Shown here piece after piece: positions 51,195 to 60,152 of a DNA stretch of 64,000 nucleotides. The notes under the pieces were generated by a model. It made no database searches. It had not been told where the DNA came from and worked only from the letters and a program-made list of their open reading frames with translations. The stretch covers positions 6,668 to 70,667 of the forward strand of contig CAYXBV010000002.1 in assembly GCA_964463425.1 (NCBI GenBank), written 5' to 3'. The position numbers were made by a program, and so were the translations under genes. This stretch comes from JAHJHG01 sp964463425. GTDB lineage: Bacteria; Patescibacteriota; Microgenomatia; UBA8517. Position 1 is the stretch's first letter. Every line of letters starts with the position of its first letter.

Positions 51195-52601
51195 TTACTG
51201 TTTGACGGATACTAACATATCCCCTTTTTCAAAATCAAGTTGAGGACCAAGAATAACCCCAAACTCTTCACCTTCTTTTGCCTCCTGAATCATCTTTTTT
51301 TCTTTTCGCAGAGAAACAACTCTTGCCTGTCCAAGCTCGGTCTCGTCGCGCATTAATGTAACCGTATCTTTCATACTAATTTTCCCAGAAACAACTTTAC
51401 AACCGGCAACCGTTTTGTTGTTAAAAGGGAAAGAGTCTATGATTTTTGCCTTACCTAATATCACCGACTGCTTTTCTCCAATTAGTTCTCCCAATTTTTC
51501 GAGGAGCTTATAAATAATGTCGAACGTTTCAATTTCTACCCCTTCCGTATCTGCTAGTTTTTTGACAGAGGAAGGAGTTTTTACTTCGAAACCAAAAATG
51601 TAAGCATCTTCTACTGACTTTGCAAAAAACACATCAGACTCATTAATAGGACCCACTCCCGAAGAAATAGAAATAGCGTCAGCTGGCAAGTTCAATAGCA
51701 GCGCCTCAAGAGCACCTGCACTTGCAGCTTTAAAAACAGCTGCCACTTGTTCTTCTCCAACTGAAAAGGGTTTTGCCCCCATTCGAGTTTCATTTTTATT
51801 TTCTTTGCTGCTTTTACTTACAGAAGAATGTCTTACTTGTGTTCCAATAAGAGGAAGTTCTGAAAATCCCAACACCAATCCTGGCTCTCCGGGGAGTATC
51901 TTTTTTATTGCCTTTCCTTCTTTGTTAAATATCCCCTTTACTCTGCATCTCATTTTGTCTGTCTCGATTTCGTCTCTTGCTGAAAGTGTTCCATTCTTGA
52001 CAACAATCGACACTAACATTCCCCTTGCGTCTTTGTTTGTTTCAATAACAACTGCATCCAGTTTTGCTTTTTCGTCCGATTTAATTTCGTTGACTTCAGA
52101 AACCAAAAGAATCATCTCCAACAACTCATTTATACCCTTGTTTTCTTTTGAGGAAAGCAATACTAGAGGGGTATCTCCACCCCTTCCTTCAAACAAAACT
52201 CCCTCTGTTTCAATTTGCCCTTTTACGCTTTCTATGGAGGCAGAGGTTATATCTATTTTTGTAATAGCCACGATAAAAGGAATTTCTGCTTTCTTAATAT
52301 ATTCAATTGCCTCTTTTGTTTGGGGTTTTACTCCATCATCAGCCGCCACCACCAATATGGCTATGTCTGCTAATTTTGCTCCTCTTGAACGCATTTGGGC
52401 AAAAGCTGCGTGCCCAGGAGTGTCTATAAAAGTTATTTTCTTTCCCGTTTTTGTCGTTATAGTTGAAGCACCTATTCCTTGAGTTATACCGCCCATTTCT
52501 TTTTGGGCCACGAAAGTTTTCCTTATGGTATCTAGAAGTGTTGTCTTACCGTGATCTACGTGACCAAGGACTGTTACTATTGGTTGTCGTGGTTTTTCCA
52601 T
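51195..52601 (-). CDS. infB: translation initiation factor IF-2, minimal form
   Basis: 468 residues starting almost at the G domain (MEKPRQPIVTVLGHVDHGKT, P-loop 13-20). It has G3 DTPGHAAF, G4 TKID, and domains II, C1 (ISISSGVGPINESDVFFAKS) and C2 with the fMet-tRNA-binding end. The long N-terminal domains of other bacterial IF-2 proteins are wholly absent. It lies 59 nt after nusA. Confidence 0.96.
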   Translation of the reverse strand: MEKPRQPIVTVLGHVDHGKTTLLDTIRKTFVAQKEMGGITQGIGASTITTKTGKKITFIDTPGHAAFAQMRSRGAKLADIAILVVAADDGVKPQTKEAIEYIKKAEIPFIVAITKIDITSASIESVKGQIETEGVLFEGRGGDTPLVLLSSKENKGINELLEMILLVSEVNEIKSDEKAKLDAVVIETNKDARGMLVSIVVKNGTLSARDEIETDKMRCRVKGIFNKEGKAIKKILPGEPGLVLGFSELPLIGTQVRHSSVSKSSKENKNETRMGAKPFSVGEEQVAAVFKAASAGALEALLLNLPADAISISSGVGPINESDVFFAKSVEDAYIFGFEVKTPSSVKKLADTEGVEIETFDIIYKLLEKLGELIGEKQSVILGKAKIIDSFPFNNKTVAGCKVVSGKISMKDTVTLMRDETELGQARVVSLRKEKKMIQEAKEGEEFGVILGPQLDFEKGDMLVSVKQ

Positions 52602-52660
52602 ATATTGTTTTTTTTATTCCCTTAATTTCTAATAATCTGTGCTCAAGTAAAGTTTCCATT

Positions 52661-53824
52661 TTAACTTTTCTTTGATGCCACTTTTTTCTTTTTTTTCACA
52701 GATGTTGTTTTCGCTTCTTTTTTGCCTTTGACTTTCTTCTCTTTTTTAACAGTTTTTTTCGTCTTTGTTTTTTTAGCTGAAGCCTTCTTCACAACTTTTT
52801 TCTTTTCTTCTCTTTTCTTCTCTTTTTTAACAGTTTTTTTCTTATCGGCATAAGGTTCTATTTCTATTCTCCATCCTGTTAGTTTTGATGCCAATCTCGC
52901 ATTTTGTCCATCTTTGCCAATAGCCAAAGAGAGTTGTTCCTCTGGAGCTTCTACTTGAGCCGTTTCTTCTTTTTTGTTTAAAGTGACATTTAAACCCTCT
53001 GCTGGTGAAAGTGCTGCTTCTATTAATTCCTTTGGGTCTTCGCTCCAAGGAACAATATCTATTCTTTCTCCCCCGAGCTCGTTTGTTGCCGCTTGTACCC
53101 GAATTCCTTTTTGACCGACACAAGAACCTACTGGATCAACACCTGATTGTGTTGAAGACACGGCAATTTTTGTTCTTGTTCCTGCTTCACGAGCGATTGC
53201 CTTTATTTCAACACTACCTGAAGAAACTTCCGGGACCTCTCTTGCAAAAAGTTTTTTAACAAAATCTGGGTCAGCCCTAGAAAGAATAATTTGTTTTCCT
53301 TTTGGTGTCTCAACAATCTCCTTCATAAGAAATGTCAATCTTTGGTTTGCCGAAAGCCTTTCGTTGGGGGCTCTTTCGCCTGCTGGCATAATACCTTCGG
53401 ATCGACCTAGATCTATTCGTACGTCAGGACCATCAAATCTCAAGATCATACCCGAAATTAAAGTACCCACCCTACCGGAAAATTCGTCCATGATTGAATC
53501 TTTCTCTGCTTCTCTTATTCTTTGGTGAATTACTTGTTTTGCTGTTTGTGCAGCAATTCTTCCAAATCCAGGAGGAGTTACATCTTTTTTCTTTTTAGGT
53601 TTTCCTTCTGGCCAAGAATATATTTTGGCACTGCCACTTACGGAATTTAAATCGACGTCATATTCTAGCTCATCCTCATCGCCTTCTTGTTCTTTTATGT
53701 CTCGCTTATAAGCCGCAACTATTGCTTGTTTAATTGTATCTAATATCACATCTGCATCAAGTCCTCGCTCCGTTGCGATAGCTTTTAATGCTTGTGCAAA
53801 TTCTGTTCTTGGTGTTTGTACCAT
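52661..53824 (-). CDS. nusA: transcription termination/antitermination factor NusA
   Basis: 387 residues. The N-terminal RNA-polymerase-binding domain opens with EFAQALKAIATERGLDADVI, then come S1 (GRVGTLISGMILRFDGPDVR), KH1 (VDPVGSCVGQKGIRVQAATN) and KH2 (LSLAIGKDGQNARLASKLTG). The last about 60 residues are almost entirely Lys with Ala, Thr, Val and Glu. No rimP gene precedes it; it has its own promoter and an attenuator-like hairpin right before the ATG. Confidence 0.96.
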   Translation of the reverse strand: MVQTPRTEFAQALKAIATERGLDADVILDTIKQAIVAAYKRDIKEQEGDEDELEYDVDLNSVSGSAKIYSWPEGKPKKKKDVTPPGFGRIAAQTAKQVIHQRIREAEKDSIMDEFSGRVGTLISGMILRFDGPDVRIDLGRSEGIMPAGERAPNERLSANQRLTFLMKEIVETPKGKQIILSRADPDFVKKLFAREVPEVSSGSVEIKAIAREAGTRTKIAVSSTQSGVDPVGSCVGQKGIRVQAATNELGGERIDIVPWSEDPKELIEAALSPAEGLNVTLNKKEETAQVEAPEEQLSLAIGKDGQNARLASKLTGWRIEIEPYADKKKTVKKEKKREEKKKVVKKASAKKTKTKKTVKKEKKVKGKKEAKTTSVKKKKKVASKKS

Positions 53825-53829
53825 AATCT

Positions 53830-53857
53830 AAAAAAAAAGGCGGGCTAATATCCCACC
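53830..53857 (-). terminator. intrinsic-terminator-like hairpin in the nusA leader (possible attenuator)
   Basis: Minus-strand RNA reads GGUGGG-AUAUUAG-CCCGCC followed by nine U. The stem has 6 bp with one U-G pair. It is a textbook terminator shape, yet it lies between the nusA promoter and its start codon and its U-run ends only 5 nt before the ATG. Confidence 0.82.
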
Positions 53858-53880
53858 GTTTTCTCCCTTAATCTGGTGAT

Positions 53881-53909
53881 ATTTTAACTCAGAAGAAAAA
53901 TTAAGTCAA
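53881..53909 (-). promoter_or_regulatory. nusA-infB promoter
   Basis: TTGACT (53904-53909), 17-nt spacer, TAAAAT (53881-53886) on the minus strand. Predicted leader is about 50 nt and is largely made up of the terminator-like hairpin. Confidence 0.78.
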
Positions 53910-53968
53910 TTGTGCTTAGCATAATTTATGAAGACGGCTAAGCCTAGTGATGTTTTCGGAAGTGTGCC

Positions 53969-54844
53969 TCAAAGTCCCTCTTTCTTCATTTTTTCTATTA
54001 TCTTTTTCTGCTCCTTGGTAAGTTTCTCTGGAACAGCAACTATTACGCGAACATATTGATCTCCACTACCTCTCCCTCTTAGTCTTGGTGCTCCTTTTCC
54101 TCGAAGTCGAATTGTTGTTCCCCCTTGTGTTCCTGACTTAATACGTATCTTCACTTTCCCGTCTATAGTTGGTGCCTCTACTGTGCCCCCAAGAATAGCT
54201 AGCGAATAAGGAATTGCTAATTTTACAAAAATATTTTCTCCGTCTCTTTCAAAAACATCGTGTGGTCCAACATTCACAGAAAGAACAAAATCATTAAAAT
54301 TTATTCTCAATCCTTCGTCAATTCCAGCTGGAATTTTAATTTTCTTCTTTTTCCCGTCGATCTCTACCTCCTTCTCAACACCCTTGATTGCCTCCATAAA
54401 ATCAATTGTGACCGAGTAGCGAGGTTTTCTTGCACCACCAAACGAAGCTCCACCTCCAAAAAACTGAGAAAATATTTCAAAAGGGTCACCAAAATCAAAA
54501 CCAGAATAAGGACTTTCTCCGGACGTTGAGTGGGTATAAGTAAAAGGACCCTGTCTTCCCGCTTGACCAAAAGGAGACCCGGCACGCCCTGGTCCACCAG
54601 GCATTCCACCAGGAGAAAAAGCGGCGTGACCATATTGGTCATATGCCTGTTTCTTCTGTGGATCAGACAATATCTGATAAGCGGCATTCACTTCCTTGAA
54701 GCGTTTTTCGGCAACTTCCTTGTTGTCTTTGTGTTTGTCAGGATGCCACTCAAGGGCCTGTTTGCGATAAGCTTTTTTGATTTCGTCTTGAGAGGCCCCC
54801 TTGGTAACTCCCAAAATATCGTAATAGTCTGATTTGGCTGCCAT
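53969..54844 (-). CDS. dnaJ: DnaJ/CbpA-type J-domain co-chaperone without zinc finger
   Basis: 291 residues. J domain with the HPD motif at 34-36 (EWHPDKHKDN), a Gly/Phe-rich linker, and two C-terminal beta domains (GGTVEAPTIDGKVKIRIKSG, then TIRLRGKGAPRLRGRGSGDQ). The four CxxCxGxG zinc repeats of canonical DnaJ are absent, so the architecture is CbpA/DnaJB-like, although it sits in the dnaK operon. It stimulates DnaK ATPase and binds unfolded clients. Confidence 0.93.
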   Translation of the reverse strand: MAAKSDYYDILGVTKGASQDEIKKAYRKQALEWHPDKHKDNKEVAEKRFKEVNAAYQILSDPQKKQAYDQYGHAAFSPGGMPGGPGRAGSPFGQAGRQGPFTYTHSTSGESPYSGFDFGDPFEIFSQFFGGGASFGGARKPRYSVTIDFMEAIKGVEKEVEIDGKKKKIKIPAGIDEGLRINFNDFVLSVNVGPHDVFERDGENIFVKLAIPYSLAILGGTVEAPTIDGKVKIRIKSGTQGGTTIRLRGKGAPRLRGRGSGDQYVRVIVAVPEKLTKEQKKIIEKMKKEGL

Positions 54845-54888
54845 AATTTTATATTATCCTTTTCTATTTGAAATTGTTTAAACGAAGA

Positions 54889-55152
54889 CTATTCAGAATC
54901 TTCCATCAACAGATCATCTAATAATTTAGTCTGCTTATTAATTGCGTCTTCCGATCCGGGTATTAACCTAAAAGCCTTGAATATAATCTCGTCTGGGTCC
55001 TCAGAATTAATCGATATTCCCCATTCTTTTTTTAACGTGTCTATTTTTTTATTAAAATTAGCCAGCGTTTCTCTTTCCTCCGAAGTTAACATTCGCATAG
55101 CCGTTTCGTGATGGGCAAGGACTGTTAGAAGTCTTTCACTAGTATGTGACAC
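54889..55152 (-). CDS. 87-aa acidic helical protein between dnaK and dnaJ, unknown
   Basis: Predicted mostly helical, with Glu/Asp-rich termini and no Cys, membrane segment or signal. It begins MSHTSERLLTVLAHHETAMR and contains LTSEERETLANFNKKIDTLK. It lies 5 nt after dnaK and 44 nt before dnaJ, within the HrcA-type operon, so heat induction is likely. No family is recognised; a DnaK cofactor role is speculation from position. Confidence 0.7.
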   Translation of the reverse strand: MSHTSERLLTVLAHHETAMRMLTSEERETLANFNKKIDTLKKEWGISINSEDPDEIIFKAFRLIPGSEDAINKQTKLLDDLLMEDSE

Positions 55153-55157
55153 AGTTT

Positions 55158-57074
55158 TTATTCAACAATTTCTCCCTCTTCAACTTTTTCGTCCTTTTCA
55201 ACTTTTGCCTTTTTCTTTTTCGAATTACCGCCTTTATCTTTCTTATCTTTTCCCTTTGCACCAGCCTCTGGTGAACCAGATTTTTCGTACATTGCCTGAC
55301 CTATTTTTTGAAGTTCTTCTGATAATTCTTGTGTTCTTTTCTCAATTTCTTCTTTATCTCCCTTTTCTATTATGTCTTTTAGAGCCTTTATTTTTTCTTC
55401 TATCTTTTCCTTTATGTCTTTTTTCACCTTGTCTCCAGCATCTTTAAGTGCTTTTTCAGCCGTCGCCACCATTGCGTCAGCTTGATTTTTAGCCTTGACC
55501 TGTTCTGCTTTCTTTTCGTCTTCTTCTTTGTGCTTTTCGGCTTCATCTTGCATTCTCTTTACCTCGTCGTCGCTTAGGCCAATTGCACCAGTTATTGTTA
55601 TATTTTGGCTTTTGTCTGTAGCCTTATCTTTTGCAGTTACCTTCAATATCCCAGAAGCATCAATATCAAATGAAACTTCAACTTGTGGCACTCCTCGTGG
55701 TGCAGGAGGAATACCATCTAAAATAAATCTTCCCAAACTCTTGTTATCGGCAACCATTGGTCTTTCACCTTGGGTTACGTGAATATCGACTTGTGTTTGA
55801 TTATTGGCCGCGGTTGAAAAAACCTCAGTTTTACTAGTGGGAACAGTTGTATTTCTAGGTATCATTGGTGTGGCAACATTACCCAAAGTTTCAATAGCTA
55901 GTGTTAATGGAGTTACGTCCAAAAGAAGAATATCTTTTACTTCTCCTCCTAAAACCCCTGCCTGGATAGCCGCTCCTACCGCAACTACTTCATCTGGATT
56001 AACAGACTTATTTGGTTCTTTTCCAAAATATTCCTTAACCCATTCAATTATCTTTGGCATTCTGGTCATTCCACCCACCAAAATAACTTCGTCTATTGTG
56101 TGAGGATCAAGCTTTGCATCTTTGAGACAGGCCTCAACTGGCTTCATTGTCCTTTCAATCAAATCTCCAACTAAACTTTCAAATTTTGCCCTAGTAAGCT
56201 TCGTTGTCAAATGAAGGGGTTGACCATCTCTTTGAGTAATATAAGGTTGATTAATTTCAACTTCCTGGGTCGCCGATAATTCAATTTTTGCCTTTTCTGC
56301 GGCATCCCTTACTCTTTGAAGGGCCTGCTTATCTTTTTTAAGATCTACAGCGTTGTCTTTCTTAAACTCAGCGGCTATCCAATCAACAATTGCTTCATCG
56401 AAATCATCTCCACCCAAATGTGTGTCTCCATTAGTGGATTTCACTTCAAAAACTCCCTCTCCTAATTCAAGAATTGAGATGTCAAATGTTCCACCACCAA
56501 GGTCATAAACAGCAATTTTCTCTGCTTTCTTTTTGTCAAGTCCGTACGCCAAAGCGGCTGCCGTGGGTTCGTTGATTATCCTTTCAACCTTCAATCCAGC
56601 GATTTTCCCAGCTTGCTTGGTAGCTTGTCGTTGAGCATCATCAAAATAAGCTGGAACCGTAATAACGGCTTTTTCAACCTCTTCCCCGAGATAATCCTCA
56701 GCGTCCTTCTTTAATTTCATCAATATTCTTGCTGAAATTTCCTGAGGTGTAAAAATTTTGCTTTCAACTGAAACAGCTACCGTTTTGTCCTTTCCGGCTA
56801 CTATTTCGTACGAAACCATTTTTTTTGTTTTCTCAACTTCCGCATCCCCAATTCTTCTACCCACCATTCTCTTTATGGAAGAAATTGTATTTTTAGGATT
56901 GAGAATCATCTGGCGCTTGGCCACATCTCCAACTAAATTCTTAATTGGTTCTACTACGCTTGGAGTAAGATTTCGACCAGTATCAGCCGCGGGAATAACT
57001 TTTGGTCTTCCCCCTTCCATAACAGCCACAACAGAATTTGTTGTTCCTAAATCTATACCAATTATTTTAGACAT
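55158..57074 (-). CDS. dnaK: molecular chaperone DnaK (Hsp70)
   Basis: 638 residues. The ATPase domain has IGIDLGTTNSVVAVMEGG, AVYDLGGGTFDISILELG and VGGMTRMPKIIEWVKEYF; the linker DILLLDVTPLTL and the substrate domain (SLGRFILDGIPPAPRGVPQ) follow. The helical lid ends in a charged Lys/Glu tail with an acidic finish. It is 6 nt after grpE. Confidence 0.98.
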   Translation of the reverse strand: MSKIIGIDLGTTNSVVAVMEGGRPKVIPAADTGRNLTPSVVEPIKNLVGDVAKRQMILNPKNTISSIKRMVGRRIGDAEVEKTKKMVSYEIVAGKDKTVAVSVESKIFTPQEISARILMKLKKDAEDYLGEEVEKAVITVPAYFDDAQRQATKQAGKIAGLKVERIINEPTAAALAYGLDKKKAEKIAVYDLGGGTFDISILELGEGVFEVKSTNGDTHLGGDDFDEAIVDWIAAEFKKDNAVDLKKDKQALQRVRDAAEKAKIELSATQEVEINQPYITQRDGQPLHLTTKLTRAKFESLVGDLIERTMKPVEACLKDAKLDPHTIDEVILVGGMTRMPKIIEWVKEYFGKEPNKSVNPDEVVAVGAAIQAGVLGGEVKDILLLDVTPLTLAIETLGNVATPMIPRNTTVPTSKTEVFSTAANNQTQVDIHVTQGERPMVADNKSLGRFILDGIPPAPRGVPQVEVSFDIDASGILKVTAKDKATDKSQNITITGAIGLSDDEVKRMQDEAEKHKEEDEKKAEQVKAKNQADAMVATAEKALKDAGDKVKKDIKEKIEEKIKALKDIIEKGDKEEIEKRTQELSEELQKIGQAMYEKSGSPEAGAKGKDKKDKGGNSKKKKAKVEKDEKVEEGEIVE

Positions 57075-57080
57075 TTTATT

Positions 57081-57521
57081 TTATTTTCCTTTCAATACTT
57101 TAACTTTTGCTGGACGAATTATTGGCCCATTACTAAATTTCCATCCATTTAGTACTACTTCGGCAATTTCTCCGTCTTTTCCGCCTTTTACAACCTCGAC
57201 AGCTTCACATATTTCTTCATTAAATTTATCACCTTGTTTTGCCTCAATTTTTTCAATTCCCTCTTCTCTCAAAATCTTCCTGAACTCTTCTAATACTAAA
57301 ACAATTCCAGAATCTTTCAAGTGCCTTTGTGTCTCTTCCAACATATCAAAAATAATTAACATTTTGATGGCAAATTTAATACTAGCTACTTTCTCGAAAC
57401 CTTCTTTTTCTCTTTCAATCCTCTTTCTTAAATTATCGTAATCTGCCAGAGCACGTACTAATTGATTCTTTACTTTTTCTAGCTCTTTCTCGTTAATTTT
57501 TGTTGTTGTTTGTTTTTTCAT
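57081..57521 (-). CDS. grpE: nucleotide exchange factor GrpE
   Basis: 146 residues. A long N-terminal coiled-coil helix (LVRALADYDNLRKRIEREKE) is followed by the small beta domain (EICEAVEVVKGGKDGEIAEV and the final RPAKVKVLKGK). It is shorter than the E. coli protein but complete. It overlaps the hrcA stop by 4 nt and precedes dnaK. Confidence 0.95.
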   Translation of the reverse strand: MKKQTTTKINEKELEKVKNQLVRALADYDNLRKRIEREKEGFEKVASIKFAIKMLIIFDMLEETQRHLKDSGIVLVLEEFRKILREEGIEKIEAKQGDKFNEEICEAVEVVKGGKDGEIAEVVLNGWKFSNGPIIRPAKVKVLKGK

Positions 57522-58246
57522 TCTGCTATCTCCTGAACTAGGTTTCCAAAATATCGTAATATCGGAATAATGGTTGGATAACTTAACCTAACTGGTCCAA
57601 TTATCCCCAACGCCCCACGTTTTTTACCCGCATTAAATCTAGTTGCAATTATACCTATTGGAGACATTCCTAGCCAACCCAATTCTTCCCCAAAAACCAC
57701 TTCCACGGGGGTTTCTCCCTGAACCTTTTCAAAGAAAAGCTCGTGAAGTCCCTTGCTTTCTTCTAGGAAGGCAAAAATATTTGCACAAACTTCTAGATCA
57801 GCAAATTCTGGACTTAAAAAAACATTTGAGTACCCAGAATGAGAAACTTCACCATCGTCGGTAACAGCTATTGCTAAACTTTTTGTTCGATCAGCTAAAG
57901 CGTGAGCCACTTCATCTAGAAGATGTGGCAAATCTTTTCTGGAATCCCAAATCTCTTCTTTTGCTTTTACTTCCTCTGTTAGGCTCATTTGTTTTTCCTC
58001 CATTAATTGCTCCACATAAAATTTCATTGCTTTAGGACTAGGAATTCTACCGGCTGATGTGTGTGGTTGCCTTAAGAAACCAGTTTTTGTAAGCAAAACC
58101 ATTTCATTTCTTATTGTTGCTGGAGATACGCCTAAATTGTATTTTTTATCCAAAGCTTCAGAGCCAACAGGTTCTGCCGTTTCAATATACTCGTCTATCA
58201 AACTTTTCAAAATTTGTGTTTGTCTAGCCGTAATTCCATCGGTCAT
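57518..58246 (-). CDS. hrcA: heat-inducible transcription repressor HrcA
   Basis: About 242 residues from ATG 58246, shorter than the usual 340. The N-terminal winged helix is clear: ARQTQILKSLIDEYIETAEP, then GSEALDKKYNLGVSPATIRN and RQPHTSAGRIPS. The GAF-like and dimerisation parts are reduced (end IGPVRLSYPTIIPILRYFGN). A longer frame to 58282 would run through the promoter, so it is not used. HrcA represses the dnaK operon, and the operator candidate is directly upstream. Confidence 0.94.
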   Translation of the reverse strand: MTDGITARQTQILKSLIDEYIETAEPVGSEALDKKYNLGVSPATIRNEMVLLTKTGFLRQPHTSAGRIPSPKAMKFYVEQLMEEKQMSLTEEVKAKEEIWDSRKDLPHLLDEVAHALADRTKSLAIAVTDDGEVSHSGYSNVFLSPEFADLEVCANIFAFLEESKGLHELFFEKVQGETPVEVVFGEELGWLGMSPIGIIATRFNAGKKRGALGIIGPVRLSYPTIIPILRYFGNLVQEIAE

Positions 58247-58253
58247 TAGCAGA

Positions 58254-58282
58254 AGATTAACACGAGTGCTAATTCGTGTCAA
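58254..58282 (-). promoter_or_regulatory. hrcA operon promoter with inverted-repeat operator (CIRCE-like variant), predicted leaderless
   Basis: TTGACA (58277-58282), 17-nt spacer, TAATCT (58254-58259); the -10 box ends 7 nt before the ATG. The inverted repeat TTGACACGA-N8-TCGTGTTAA (58257-58282) covers the -35 box, spacer and part of the -10 box, where a repressor would block polymerase. One CIRCE half-site (TTAGCACTC) is embedded in the spacer, but the matching GAGTGCTAA partner nine bases away is not present. Confidence 0.7.
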
Positions 58283-58295
58283 GACCTTTTTGCTG

Positions 58296-60029
58296 TTATT
58301 GAATCATTGTCGTATCAGTTTGCGGTGGAGTAATTGGCTCCTGATTTTTAAGTGGTATAGGGGTTATTTTGCGTTTAATAAAAGTTCTTTTTAATAAATT
58401 AAAGAATATCTTTACCTCTTTTTGCTTCAATATGATTGCCAACCCCAAATACACAAAAGCCCCCATTAGAGAAACAGCAATTGTTAATACTAATAAATTC
58501 CCCGTGTATCGTGTATCTAAAACAAATTTTTCAAAAGGAATAACCGAAGATGCTTCAATCTTGCCAAGAAAAGAGAGTCTTTTAACCCAGGCCGACCTGT
58601 CAAAAATCCTAAGAACAAAATACATGACAGAACCTGCTCCAATGGCAGAAATTCCTGATTTTAAAATCGGGGAAACAAGTTTCAGGAAAGGCTTTTTGCC
58701 TATTCTTTTACTTAACAGAATAAAAAGCAGGATCGCCTGATAAGTAGAACCTATTGAATAAGCAAGTGCTAATCCCCAAACAGGAAGCCCCAGTCTTTTA
58801 ATAAAAATAAAATCAGCGAGTACTATTATAATGATTCCACTAATTGAAACCATAACTGGCGTCTTAGTATCATGAAGTGCGTAAAATGCTCGAGACAACA
58901 AAGAGTTGGCAGCTTGAAAAACAACGGCGGCGGCGAATGTAGAAACCACCATTCCAGTTTGAACAGTCGCCTCCCAATCAAACATGTCACTCCCAAAAAC
59001 AAGCCTTACTATCGGAATCCTTAATACCACTAATATCGTAGCCACAGGTAAAACCAAGAAAACGATTTGATAAAGGGCGCTGTAAAAGGTCTTTCGAAAC
59101 TTCTTCATATTTTCTGCTTGTCTTGCTAATGTAGGTAGAGCCGCTTTGGCAATAGAGGTTCCAAATAAGCCCACTGGCAAAAGCTGCAACGAGTTACCAA
59201 AGGTGAAATAAGTGTAAGAAGCTGTTGAAATTAAAGACGCTAAAAACAACTCTACTGTTTTTGTTATTTGTAAAAACGAAAGCTCTAATATTCTTGGTAG
59301 TGCAAGTTTCCCTATTTTCTTTACATCTTTAGTCAAACGAATCGATGGCGAAAATCTAAAGCCCAATTTAATAGCCAGGGGAAGTTGGATCAAAAAGTGC
59401 AACCCCGCTCCAACAAACACACCAATTGCAGGAGACAATAGTTTCATGTCCGAAACTAAAAGTATTGTCCCAAAAATAATTCCTAAGTTATAAAACAATG
59501 GGGCTAAAGCCGGCACTAGAAAACGCCTTAATGATTCCAAAACTCCCGTCAAAACATAACTTACGACAAAAAATCCTTGTGCAGCAAAAAGAATTCTCGC
59601 TATCTTGACAATCTCCGCCCTTTCGACTGGTCCGAATCCGGGAGCAAAAGCAGCATACAAACTATCAGCAAAAATACCGGCTATAATAGCAAACACACCG
59701 AAAACCAAAAGGCTTATATTGGTTACGGTACCTGCAATTTTCCAAGCATCTGATTTTCCATTTTTAAGTGCTTTTGTAAAAACAGGGATAAAGGCCGAAG
59801 AAAACGTTCCAAAAACTAAAACCTCAAAAATTAAATCTGGGAGTCTAAAGGCTGCAAAAAACAAACTTAAATCCGCAGGAGCAAAGTAATGCGCTAAAAC
59901 CCTTTGACGAACCAGTCCCAATATGCGAGAAGCCATAACCATTAACATAATTATTGATGCAGCAGAAAGAACAGAGGACTGCGGGGAAGTAAATATTTTT
60001 TTACTTTTTGAAATAATTTTGTTAACCAT
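58296..60029 (-). CDS. murJ: lipid II flippase MurJ
   Basis: 577-residue MOP/MviN-family membrane protein with about 14 helices. It opens SAASIIMLMVMASRILGLVR and VLAHYFAPADLSLFFAAFRL, with family residues in ARILFAAQGFFVVSYVLTGV and SLLSRAFYALHDTKTPVM. It moves lipid-linked peptidoglycan precursor across the membrane, working downstream of the UppS product. It precedes hrcA but has a separate start region. Confidence 0.95.
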   Translation of the reverse strand: MVNKIISKSKKIFTSPQSSVLSAASIIMLMVMASRILGLVRQRVLAHYFAPADLSLFFAAFRLPDLIFEVLVFGTFSSAFIPVFTKALKNGKSDAWKIAGTVTNISLLVFGVFAIIAGIFADSLYAAFAPGFGPVERAEIVKIARILFAAQGFFVVSYVLTGVLESLRRFLVPALAPLFYNLGIIFGTILLVSDMKLLSPAIGVFVGAGLHFLIQLPLAIKLGFRFSPSIRLTKDVKKIGKLALPRILELSFLQITKTVELFLASLISTASYTYFTFGNSLQLLPVGLFGTSIAKAALPTLARQAENMKKFRKTFYSALYQIVFLVLPVATILVVLRIPIVRLVFGSDMFDWEATVQTGMVVSTFAAAVVFQAANSLLSRAFYALHDTKTPVMVSISGIIIIVLADFIFIKRLGLPVWGLALAYSIGSTYQAILLFILLSKRIGKKPFLKLVSPILKSGISAIGAGSVMYFVLRIFDRSAWVKRLSFLGKIEASSVIPFEKFVLDTRYTGNLLVLTIAVSLMGAFVYLGLAIILKQKEVKIFFNLLKRTFIKRKITPIPLKNQEPITPPQTDTTMIQ

Positions 60030-60042
60030 TTTATGTATTTAG

Positions 60043-60056
60043 GTATAAGCTTATAC
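60043..60056. repeat. 14-bp perfect palindrome in the murJ-rpsT divergent region
   Basis: GTATAAGCTTATAC lies 14 nt upstream of the murJ ATG, between the two divergent genes. Each half contains a TATA-like block, so it could act as a -10 element or as a dimer-binding site. Nothing in the sequence proves either role. Confidence 0.35.
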
Positions 60057-60072
60057 TCAGTTTATAGCTTTA

Positions 60073-60101
60073 TTGATATTTTAGCCTTGTTAGATTATAC
60101 T
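60073..60101 (+). promoter_or_regulatory. rpsT promoter
   Basis: TTGATA (60073-60078), 17-nt spacer, TATACT (60096-60101) on the plus strand. The predicted leader is about 45 nt and has no Shine-Dalgarno element close to the ATG. Confidence 0.65.
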
Positions 60102-60152
60102 CACAAATCAGTGATTATCGTATAGGAAATTTTAACAAACCTTTTAAACAAT

